From the NCBI GenBank assembly GCA_945866285.1, contig CAMBHC010000223.1:1-5154 (forward strand): DNA of 5,154 nucleotides, in the 5' to 3' direction. Source of the DNA: Candidatus Sulfopaludibacter sp. SbA3. Its GTDB lineage: Bacteria; Acidobacteriota; Vicinamibacteria; Vicinamibacterales; UBA2999. The notes under the pieces are model-generated. The model was not told the DNA's origin. It saw only the letters and a list, made by a program, of their open reading frames with translations, and did not search any database. This document shows, in pieces, positions 1-5,154 of this stretch; positions within the stretch are counted from its first letter, which is position 1; each line of letters begins with the position of its first letter. The position numbers and the translations under genes are program-made.

Positions 1-539
1 TCATCCGGGTCCCAATCGTCGATGCCGAAGGTGTTGCCGGCGATCCGCGACCCCGGCGCCATCTCGAGAAACTTGGGCATCAGCCGGTTCAGGTTGACCG
101 GCAGCAGGAACAGCGCCAGCACGGTGGCCTGCGAGATGTCGGCGGCATACATGTCGCCTTCGACGAACTGCGCCTTGTCGGCGACGCCGGCGGCGGCGGC
201 GCGCTGGCGTGACAGCGCAACCATGTCCGGGTTGAACTCCACGCCGAGCGCGCGGGCGCCGAGCCTGGCGGCGGCAATGACGTTGCGGCCGTCGCCCGAG
301 CCGAGATCCATCACGAAATCATTCGGCGTGACCTTGGCCATCTCGAGCATCTTGTTGACCATGGCCGGCGGCGACGGCACCCACACCACGTCTTTGCCCG
401 CTTGCCCGTTGGTGGGCTCGAACGGTTTCGTCGGCTCTTGCGCGTGCGCGACGGTGCCCAGCGTGAGCGTGATGAGCAGGACGGTTGCGAAATTGCGTAG
501 AGGCGGGTCTTCAGACCCGCCGGCGAATCGTCTCGTCAT
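1..539 (-). CDS. Exported class I SAM-dependent methyltransferase, 3' end missing
   Basis: The visible 179 residues run from an ATG at 539 to the window edge with no stop. Residues 1-33 look like a Sec signal peptide: basic start (MTRR), hydrophobic core around residues 17-30 (FATVLLITLTLGTV), and a likely cut after AHA before Gln34. A Rossmann-type methyltransferase core follows. Motif I is D78-L-G-S-G-D-G84, the acidic residue ending strand 2 is Glu101 (GVEFNP), and F125-VEGD-129 is the next SAM-site segment. The segment LFLLPVNLNRLMPKFLEMAPGSRI and the DDWDP near residue 175 resemble the FAM173/ATPSCKMT-like and DOT1-like lysine methyltransferases, which is family recall only. The substrate is unknown. 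The start overlaps the upstream gene's stop as ATGA, implying translational coupling. No strong Shine-Dalgarno is visible. A 20-bp palindrome lies inside codons 7-13. If translation began at the GTG for Val51, the protein would be cytoplasmic, but the good signal peptide argues against this. Confidence 0.86.
   Translation of the reverse strand, partial: MTRRFAGGSEDPPLRNFATVLLITLTLGTVAHAQEPTKPFEPTNGQAGKDVVWVPSPPAMVNKMLEMAKVTPNDFVMDLGSGDGRNVIAAARLGARALGVEFNPDMVALSRQRAAAAGVADKAQFVEGDMYAADISQATVLALFLLPVNLNRLMPKFLEMAPGSRIAGNTFGIDDWDPD
502..521. repeat. 20-bp palindrome (REP-like) inside the methyltransferase start
   Basis: The sequence ggcgggtcttcagacccgcc has 9-bp perfectly complementary arms (502-510 and 513-521) around a 2-nt centre. 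As a hairpin it would form an 8-bp GC-rich stem with a 4-nt loop. On the minus strand it encodes GGSEDPP plus flanking residues in the n-region of the signal peptide, adding acidic and proline residues where basic ones are normal. Its form resembles dispersed short palindromes in bacterial genomes. Only one copy is visible here, so the repeat status is inferred. Confidence 0.6.
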
Positions 540-2188
540 GGTGTGCATCCGGGGAGCCGGAACGCGCCGATGCGGGTGGAGTATGCCGTCGCGTCCTTCT
601 TCAGGTAATCGCCGACGTACCAGATCGTGCAGTCGTCCGAGGGGTCGACGGCCGTCTGGGTGTAGTCCTCCCACCGCAAGGTGGTGGTCTGCGCGGCCTC
701 GCCTTCGACGAGCACCGTCTCGCGCAGGCCGAGGACGCCCAGGGGGTCGCCCGGTGTCCGGCCGGCGAATCGCTGGCCGGCAAAGTGTGGCGTCCCGCCG
801 AAGGAGTAGCCGATGCCGATGTTGCCGAACTTATCGATCGCCGGGCTTGCCATCCACCGATAGGAAGGTGCCAAGGGTGCCAAGGGTGCCAGGGGTGCGT
901 AGGTGCCTTGCTGGTGCAGTGCCGGGTGCCCCGAGTCGTTCAGCCGGAACTCGTACCAGCGGACGCCGCCGCCACCCGCCGCCGTGTTCACCGAGTGCAC
1001 GGCGACAATCGATTCCTGGTTGCCGATGCGCCGATAGACGACGCGGGCCATGAGCTTGTCGCCTTGCGCGTCGAGCCGGCGGTCGGTGCCGGGTTGTGGC
1101 ACGCAGTTAGTCAACTGGCCGTCACAGAGGTAGCGATACGGCGCGACGGCGATCCGCGCCGGTCCTTCCAGACGGGTCTGCGTCACGTCTTTCCAGTCCG
1201 TGAAGAACTTCCACGCGACGATCGCATCGGCGGCGAAGTCCTTCCTGAGCTGCGTGCCGCCGGTTGCCAGCATGACGTTCGGCGCGCCCCGGGCGGGCAA
1301 CCGCGTGCCGTCGAGGTCGGCGTTGTTCAGGAAGTTGACGTCGTTGATGACGAAGCACTGCTCGCGCGCGGGTTGGCCCTTGAGCATGGCCTCGCGCTCG
1401 ACGACACAGGCGTGCTTCTCGATGACTTCATCGCCGGTGCTGGTCGGCACGTAGTAGCCATCGGGCCACACCGCCGGACGGGGGTAGTCAGGGAAAAGGG
1501 GCCTGAGAAATTCATAGCGGTAGTAAGCGCCCATCGGGTCGCTTGTGGTGCTTATGGCATAGCACATGGAGTAGGGCCCCTTCGGGGCCGAAGGTGCCAC
1601 GGGTGCCAAAGGTGCCACGGGTGCCAGAGGTGCCACGGGTGCCAGAGGTGCCGAGGGTTGAAAGAGCGGCACGGCTACGCCGGGTTGATCGCGGCGTCCG
1701 GGTGGGCTGGCGTAGGGCTTATCGCTCGCGGTCCACACCGGCGGTTGATCGGGCCGTGCGTCGGCGCGCGAAAAGATGGGCATGACGATCAGCCAACGGT
1801 TGGCGAGCTGGTCGTAGCGCACGACGGCGTCGCCGTTGTTGTGTTGCTCGCACGCCCCGCCAAAGCCGCGGAACACGTTGTTGGTGTTGACCGGACCATA
1901 GAGCACCCGCCCGGTGGTCTCGAAGCGGCGGCCTTTCTTGGTCACGATGGCCATCCGCGTGTTCACGGTCTGAACAAGGTGGTCCGGGCCGACCGCGAGG
2001 GAATTGTCGGAAGGATTGCGGAGTGTCGCCGTGCCCTGGGGGCCCGTGAAACCCGCGCCGAGTCCATCGAAGCTTTCGACCAGGGCCGGCGCTCGGCGCG
2101 TGCCGGGCACGGTCTGCTCGACGGTCGTGACCGACTGGCTCAATCCCAGCAGAAAAACGCCACCAATCAATTGGATCGCGATACGCAT
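536..2188 (-). CDS. Secreted protein of unknown function, with Ala-Pro repeat insertions
   Basis: This is a complete 550-residue protein from an ATG at 2188 to TGA at 536-538. The first ~20 residues (MRIAIQLIGGVFLLGLSQSV) look like a signal peptide. The body matches, from memory, a widespread uncharacterised secreted family of probable beta-rich or propeller-like fold. Hallmarks are DNSLAVGPDHLVQTVN (61-76), VVRYDQLANRWLI (122-134), CYAISTTSDPMGAYYRYEF (209-227), PDYPRPAVWPDGYYV (233-247), LDAQGDKLMARVVYRR (372-387), GVRWYEFR (408-415), YRWMASPAIDKFGNIGIGYS (443-462), and a C-terminal LRWEDYT...DDC...TRIGAFRLPGC block (504-548). It has eight cysteines (113, 209, 261, 278, 355, 362, 520, 548), compatible with disulfides in the periplasm or outside the cell. 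I see no catalytic motif. Two Ala-Pro-Leu/Val tracts (180-199 and 431-441) are encoded by a 9-bp minisatellite. No in-frame start exists before the upstream TGA, and the start has no clear Shine-Dalgarno. It lies directly upstream of the methyltransferase, with ATGA overlap, and is probably co-transcribed with it. Confidence 0.86.
   Translation of the reverse strand: MRIAIQLIGGVFLLGLSQSVTTVEQTVPGTRRAPALVESFDGLGAGFTGPQGTATLRNPSDNSLAVGPDHLVQTVNTRMAIVTKKGRRFETTGRVLYGPVNTNNVFRGFGGACEQHNNGDAVVRYDQLANRWLIVMPIFSRADARPDQPPVWTASDKPYASPPGRRDQPGVAVPLFQPSAPLAPVAPLAPVAPLAPVAPSAPKGPYSMCYAISTTSDPMGAYYRYEFLRPLFPDYPRPAVWPDGYYVPTSTGDEVIEKHACVVEREAMLKGQPAREQCFVINDVNFLNNADLDGTRLPARGAPNVMLATGGTQLRKDFAADAIVAWKFFTDWKDVTQTRLEGPARIAVAPYRYLCDGQLTNCVPQPGTDRRLDAQGDKLMARVVYRRIGNQESIVAVHSVNTAAGGGGVRWYEFRLNDSGHPALHQQGTYAPLAPLAPLAPSYRWMASPAIDKFGNIGIGYSFGGTPHFAGQRFAGRTPGDPLGVLGLRETVLVEGEAAQTTTLRWEDYTQTAVDPSDDCTIWYVGDYLKKDATAYSTRIGAFRLPGCTP
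864..899. repeat. 9-bp minisatellite array A (four units) in coding sequence
   Basis: Plus-strand units are gaaggtgcc, aagggtgcc, aagggtgcc and aggggtgcg. A further near-match, aggtgcc, follows at 901-907. Read on the minus strand in the gene's frame, the array encodes APLAPLAPLAP, residues 431-441 of the secreted protein. It sits between QQGTY and YRWMAS, two conserved blocks, so it occupies a loop. The alanine codons are all GCA, unusual in a gene that otherwise prefers GCG or GCC. Confidence 0.88.
1575..1589. repeat. Short GC hairpin beside minisatellite array B
   Basis: The sequence ggccccttcggggcc folds as a 6-bp perfect stem with a 3-nt loop. It directly abuts the 9-bp repeat array and encodes the AlaProLysGlyPro segment that ends the Ala-Pro tract. 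It is short and lies in a GC-rich gene, so it may be chance or part of the same insertion. Confidence 0.35.
1590..1652. repeat. 9-bp minisatellite array B (seven units, 18-bp higher-order period)
   Basis: Seven uninterrupted 9-bp units read on the plus strand as gaaggtgcc, acgggtgcc, aaaggtgcc, acgggtgcc, agaggtgcc, acgggtgcc and agaggtgcc. The last 6 bp (ggtgcc) is the same in all. The first three bases alternate, giving an 18-bp higher-order unit. On the minus strand the array encodes alternating AlaProLeu and AlaProVal, residues 180-199 of the secreted protein, just before the conserved CYAIST block. It shares its unit with the array at 864-899, about 690 bp away, and uses the same reading frame. 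Confidence 0.92.
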
Positions 2189-2208
2189 GGGCTGGGTGTC
2201 GGAGCCGA

Positions 2209-2214
2209 GTATAT
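2209..2214 (-). promoter_or_regulatory. Possible -10 element for the secreted-protein gene
   Basis: On the minus strand this reads TATACT, five of six matches to the TATAAT consensus, and ends 20 nt before the ATG at 2188. No recognisable -35 hexamer lies 16-18 bp upstream. If used, the 5' leader would be only about a dozen bases, consistent with the missing Shine-Dalgarno. Confidence 0.25.
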
Positions 2215-2313
2215 ATGGCGTCGCTCATCACGTCGTTCATGAAAAACCACTATTGCATCGGCGACGAATGAGCGAGAATGTCGGATTGGATTGTCACCGT
2301 TTTGGTTTACCTC

Positions 2314-2319
2314 GGAGGA
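2314..2319 (+). promoter_or_regulatory. Shine-Dalgarno site fixing the receptor start
   Basis: The purine-rich ggagga lies 7-8 nt before the ATG at 2327. This supports starting the receptor there rather than at the in-frame TTG at 2291, which would put 12 residues (including WFTSEE) in front of a normal signal peptide. Confidence 0.85.
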
Positions 2320-2326
2320 AGCTGCA

Positions 2327-5137
2327 ATGAAGAGTGTTAGTCGAATGTTTGTACTCGTTTGTATGGCGGTACTGTTGGGCGCCCCAATCGCTAGCGCCCA
2401 GACGACCGGCTCGATCACAGGTACCGTGTCCGACCCCAGTAGCGCGGTCCTGCCGGGCGTGACCATCACGCTGAGCGGCGAACGCTTGATTGGCGGTCCT
2501 CAGACCCAGGTCAGCGACGCCAACGGTGTCTATCGCTTTGACCGCCTGGTGCCGGGCACCTACGGCGTGAAGATGGAACTGCAGGGCTTCCGCTCCGTTG
2601 ACCGTCCCGACGTCCGCATCAGCGCGGCGTTCGTGGCGACCATCAACGGCAAGATGGAAGTCGGCTCGCTCAGCGAGACGATTACCGTCACCGGCGCATC
2701 GCCAACGGTTGACGTGCGCTCGAACGTGCAGCAGACGGTGATGAACCAGGAAATCCTGGAAGGCATTCCGACCGGCCGCGACCCGTGGTCGCTGGCCAAG
2801 CTGATCCCCGGTGTGCAGGTGGCGACGTATGACGTCGGCGGCACGCAGTCGATGCAGCAGAGCAGCATGTCGGCGCACGGTTCGAACACCGCCGACGTCA
2901 GCTACAACATTGACGGTGCGACGGTGAACTGGCCGGGTGGTGGCGGCGGCGCGACCATGATGTATTACGACCAGGGCATGTTCGAAGAGGTCAACTACAT
3001 GACCTCGGCGATCCCGGCCGAAACGCTCGCCGGCGGCGTCTCCATCAACATGGTGACCAAGGACGGCGGCAACACGTGGAAGGGCAACGCCCGCTACAAC
3101 TTTGCCAACGACGACCTGCAGGGCGAGAACTGGGCCGCGACCCAGAAGCTGAACCCGAGCTTCCTCGGCAACCCCACCAAGAAGACCTACGACCTGAACC
3201 TGTCGGGGGGCGGCGCGCTGATCCAGAACAAGATGTGGGTCAACGGCACCATCCGCAAGTGGGTGGTCAACAAGCTGGTGAGCGCCAAGAACGACAACGG
3301 CTCACAGGCCCTCGACGACAACGACCTGAAGAACTACTCGGGCAAGCTCGTTGCCCAGGTCACCACCAACAACAAGCTGTCGGTGTCGTACCTCTGGAAC
3401 GACAAAATCCGCGGTCACCGGCGCGACAGCAACGACCTGATCCCGGACATCGCGTCGGTGGTGCAGACCAACCCGGTGCAGACCACGCAGGCCAAGTACA
3501 CGGGCATCAAGGGCAGCCTGGTGTTCGAGTCGAACTTCAGCGTGATGGATGGCCAGACCAACTACACCTACCAGCCCGACACCGCCGCCGATGCGATCCG
3601 CAAGATCGACACCGGCACGACCCAGGTCTCCTTCGCCTCGACCCGCGAAGAGCACCAGCCCAACTCGCGGACCCAGTTCGACAACGTGGTCACGTTCGGC
3701 AAGAGCGGCATGGGCGGCGAGCACCTGATCAAGGCCGGCATGCAGTTGGGCCGCCTCTTCTACGGGTCGGATTACTCCGTGAAGGGCGACCACTGGACCG
3801 TCTACAACAACGGCGTGCCGACCTCGGTGCGCCAGTTCAACTCGCCCGCGTTCTCGAAGAACGTGGCGATCGTCACCGGCTTCTTCATCCAGGACTCGTG
3901 GTCGATGAACCGGCTGACGCTGAACATCGGCGGCCGCTACGACAAGTACGTCGGCACGTTGCCCGACCAGTCGAGCCCGGGTGGTGCCTTTGCCGCCGCC
4001 CGCACCGTGACGGAGACCGAAGCCATCAACCAGAGCATCGCGGTGTGGCGCGCCGGCGCGTCGTACGACGTCACCGGCAGCGGCCGGACGGCGGTCAAGG
4101 CGAGCTACAGCCGCTATGGCCTGCAGGTCGGCATCGACCGCGTGACCAACGTCAACCCACTGACCGTCGGCTCGCGCGACTGCGTGTGGACCGACCCGAA
4201 CGGCGACGGCAAGGTGCAGGCCGGTGAAATCGGCACGTGCCCCGCGTCGTTCAGCGGCGGCACCCTGACCAACTACGCGCCTGGCGTTGACTGGCCGTAC
4301 TCGGATGAAGCTACCGTGGGCATCGAAACCCAGCTGCCCGGCGCCGTCCGCGTCGGTGCGATGTTCTACTACCGCACCAACCGCAAGCAGATCGGCCAGG
4401 TCAACACCCTGCAGCCGTCATCCGCGTACACCGCGTCCTCGATCACCATCCCGAACGGTCCTGGCGGCACGGTGTCGAGCCCCAAGCCGACCACGGCCAC
4501 GGTCTACAACATCTCGGCCGCGGCCAACGCCGTCACCTTGAACGTGCGTGACAACGTCGACTACCTGGATACCGTCTACAAGGGTGTCGAGTTCACCGCC
4601 ACCAAGCGTTTCTCGCAGAAGTGGCAGATGCAGGCCGGCTTCACCATCGGCAAGAACGAAGGTGGCGTCTCGGGCGGCACCGACCTGAACGACCCGAACA
4701 ACACCCGGTTCCCCACGGGCATCATCGGCAACGACTCGGAAACCGCGCTGCGCTTCTCTGGCAGCTACGAGCTTCCCGGCAAGATCAACCTCGCCGGTTC
4801 GATGATCGCCAACAACGGCTACCCCTACGTCTCCAGCTATTCGTTGAGCCGTGCGGTCGCCGCGACGCAGGGCATTGCCCTGACTCGCGCCACCCAGGTC
4901 GTGCAGCTGAGCGAACGTGGCAACGAGCGCTACGACAACGTGACGATGTTCGACGTTCGTCTGTCGCGCACGTTCCGCTTCGGCAGCCGCAGCTTCCAGC
5001 CGCAGCTTGACTTCTTCAACATCGGCAACGCTGACACGGCGACCACGCGCACGGTCGCCGTCGGCAACAGCTACCTGATCCCGACCGAAATCCTGGCGCC
5101 GCGCATCATCCGCCTCGGTTTCTCGCTGAACTTCTAA
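2327..5137 (+). CDS. TonB-dependent outer-membrane receptor, Oar-like, with carboxypeptidase-regulatory-like domain
   Basis: This complete 936-residue protein should be an outer-membrane beta-barrel taking up an unidentified ligand with energy from TonB-ExbB-ExbD. Residues 1-24 are a Sec signal peptide (MKSVSRMFVLVCMAVLL core, cut after ASA before Gln25). Residues 25 to about 115 form a carboxypeptidase-regulatory-like beta-sandwich (GSITGTVSDPSSAVLPGVTI, then DANGVYRFDRLVPGTYGV). ETITVTG at 117-123 is TonB-box-like. The plug spans roughly 125-250, with VMNQEILEGIPTGRDPW, the Gly-rich PGGGGGATMMYYDQGMFEEV and GGVSINMVTKDGGN. The rest is the barrel, ending in IRLGFSLNF, whose terminal Phe fits the BAM assembly signal. 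At 936 residues it is on the short side of Oar-like receptors, by recall. Residues 619-638 hold an EF-hand-like loop between two cysteines. No SusD-like partner or degradative enzyme is in view, so the substrate cannot be assigned. The ATG at 2327 is chosen for its Shine-Dalgarno and signal peptide. Confidence 0.95.
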   Translation: MKSVSRMFVLVCMAVLLGAPIASAQTTGSITGTVSDPSSAVLPGVTITLSGERLIGGPQTQVSDANGVYRFDRLVPGTYGVKMELQGFRSVDRPDVRISAAFVATINGKMEVGSLSETITVTGASPTVDVRSNVQQTVMNQEILEGIPTGRDPWSLAKLIPGVQVATYDVGGTQSMQQSSMSAHGSNTADVSYNIDGATVNWPGGGGGATMMYYDQGMFEEVNYMTSAIPAETLAGGVSINMVTKDGGNTWKGNARYNFANDDLQGENWAATQKLNPSFLGNPTKKTYDLNLSGGGALIQNKMWVNGTIRKWVVNKLVSAKNDNGSQALDDNDLKNYSGKLVAQVTTNNKLSVSYLWNDKIRGHRRDSNDLIPDIASVVQTNPVQTTQAKYTGIKGSLVFESNFSVMDGQTNYTYQPDTAADAIRKIDTGTTQVSFASTREEHQPNSRTQFDNVVTFGKSGMGGEHLIKAGMQLGRLFYGSDYSVKGDHWTVYNNGVPTSVRQFNSPAFSKNVAIVTGFFIQDSWSMNRLTLNIGGRYDKYVGTLPDQSSPGGAFAAARTVTETEAINQSIAVWRAGASYDVTGSGRTAVKASYSRYGLQVGIDRVTNVNPLTVGSRDCVWTDPNGDGKVQAGEIGTCPASFSGGTLTNYAPGVDWPYSDEATVGIETQLPGAVRVGAMFYYRTNRKQIGQVNTLQPSSAYTASSITIPNGPGGTVSSPKPTTATVYNISAAANAVTLNVRDNVDYLDTVYKGVEFTATKRFSQKWQMQAGFTIGKNEGGVSGGTDLNDPNNTRFPTGIIGNDSETALRFSGSYELPGKINLAGSMIANNGYPYVSSYSLSRAVAATQGIALTRATQVVQLSERGNERYDNVTMFDVRLSRTFRFGSRSFQPQLDFFNIGNADTATTRTVAVGNSYLIPTEILAPRIIRLGFSLNF
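4181..4240 (+). other. Cys-bracketed EF-hand-like calcium loop in the receptor
   Basis: Codons 619-638 of the receptor encode Cys-Val-Trp-Thr, then DPNGDGKVQAGE (623-634), then IGTC. The 12-residue segment has Asp at position 1, Asn at 3, Asp at 5, Gly at 6, a hydrophobic residue at 8 and Glu at 12, the canonical EF-hand calcium-loop pattern. The cysteines could close it by a disulfide. Calcium binding and placement in an external barrel loop are inferred. Confidence 0.65.
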
Positions 5138-5154
5138 GACCTCAACGGGCGCGA

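Larger units (their letters stand above)
2189..2326. other. Divergent intergenic region
   Basis: This 138-bp gap separates the start codons of the leftward secreted-protein gene and the rightward TonB-dependent receptor. It is more A/T-rich than the genes and should hold both promoters. It includes the ATATAT core at 2211-2216 and a 7-bp inverted repeat, cgctcat at 2222-2228 with atgagcg at 2268-2274, which could be an operator or chance. I cannot identify a convincing -35/-10 pair for the receptor. The best weak candidate is ttgcat at 2253-2258 with gagaat at 2274-2279, whose 15-bp spacing is short. Confidence 0.55.

Noticed and set aside
22..1053. Plus-strand open frame of 343 codons
   Set aside because: It runs across two minus-strand genes, is Arg/Ser/Pro-rich low-complexity translation, and is typical of antisense frames in GC-rich DNA.
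864..1652. CRISPR-like interpretation of the repeated units
   Set aside because: The units are 9 bp, directly tandem with no spacers, and stay in frame within a coding gene.
485..2242. Long open frame on the plus strand, 585 codons
   Set aside because: It is antisense to the secreted-protein gene and lacks a signal, a family match or a sensible start. Its Cys-Gly-rich repeat is just the complement of the minisatellite. The minus strand has a signal peptide and conserved blocks.
2291..2296. ttgtca as a -35 box for the receptor
   Set aside because: The position for a matching -10 falls on the Shine-Dalgarno sequence, so it cannot be a promoter for this start.
2291..2326. TTG at 2291 as the receptor start
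   Set aside because: It would add 12 residues before a normal signal peptide. The ATG at 2327 has a well-spaced Shine-Dalgarno.
2294..2878. Minus-strand open frame of 194 codons over the receptor start and gap
   Set aside because: It is His/Ala/Arg-rich, antisense to the signal peptide and regulatory-like domain of the receptor, and has no support.
3302..3793. Minus-strand open frame of 163 codons within the receptor gene
   Set aside because: It is the antisense shadow of the receptor, Val/Gly/Ala-rich with no motif or start signal.
3076..4227. Plus-strand open frame of 383 codons in another frame of the receptor gene
   Set aside because: It lies wholly within the receptor, and its Arg/Gln/Pro-rich composition comes from a shifted reading of high-GC codons. 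The receptor frame has full family support.
5138..5154. Terminator after the receptor
   Set aside because: Only 17 bases remain and they contain no stem-loop or T-run.

Overview
The window is GC-rich with strong G/C preference at third codon positions. It most resembles a soil-type Acidobacteriota genome, possibly Vicinamibacteria. The basis is a TonB-dependent receptor with an N-terminal carboxypeptidase-regulatory-like domain (Oar-like, heavily duplicated in that phylum), a secreted protein family common there, and short palindromic and 9-bp repeats that have entered coding sequence. The taxon is an inference from family recall, not a computed placement.

Layout: two genes lie on the minus strand and one on the plus strand, diverging from a 138-bp intergenic gap (2189-2326). 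Leftward from the gap is a 550-residue secreted protein of unknown function (2188 to 536). Its stop codon overlaps, in an ATGA, the start of an exported class I SAM-dependent methyltransferase whose 3' end runs off the left edge (539 to 1). Rightward is a complete 936-residue outer-membrane TonB-dependent receptor (2327 to 5137) with a clear Shine-Dalgarno sequence. Only 17 bases follow its stop.

All three products carry an apparent Sec signal peptide, so the locus is entirely about the cell envelope. The minus-strand pair looks translationally coupled. The receptor is transcribed independently, and nothing in the sequence reveals its ligand or links it to the pair.

The most unusual signals are: (i) a 9-bp minisatellite at two sites in the secreted-protein gene, both in the same reading frame and both giving Ala-Pro-Leu/Val repeats; (ii) a 20-bp near-perfect palindrome inside the signal-peptide coding region of the methyltransferase; (iii) a methyltransferase fold that appears to be exported although SAM is cytoplasmic; and (iv) a cysteine-bracketed EF-hand-like calcium loop in the receptor barrel. 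I see no mobile element, CRISPR array, tRNA or rRNA, and no convincing new defence or biosynthetic system.
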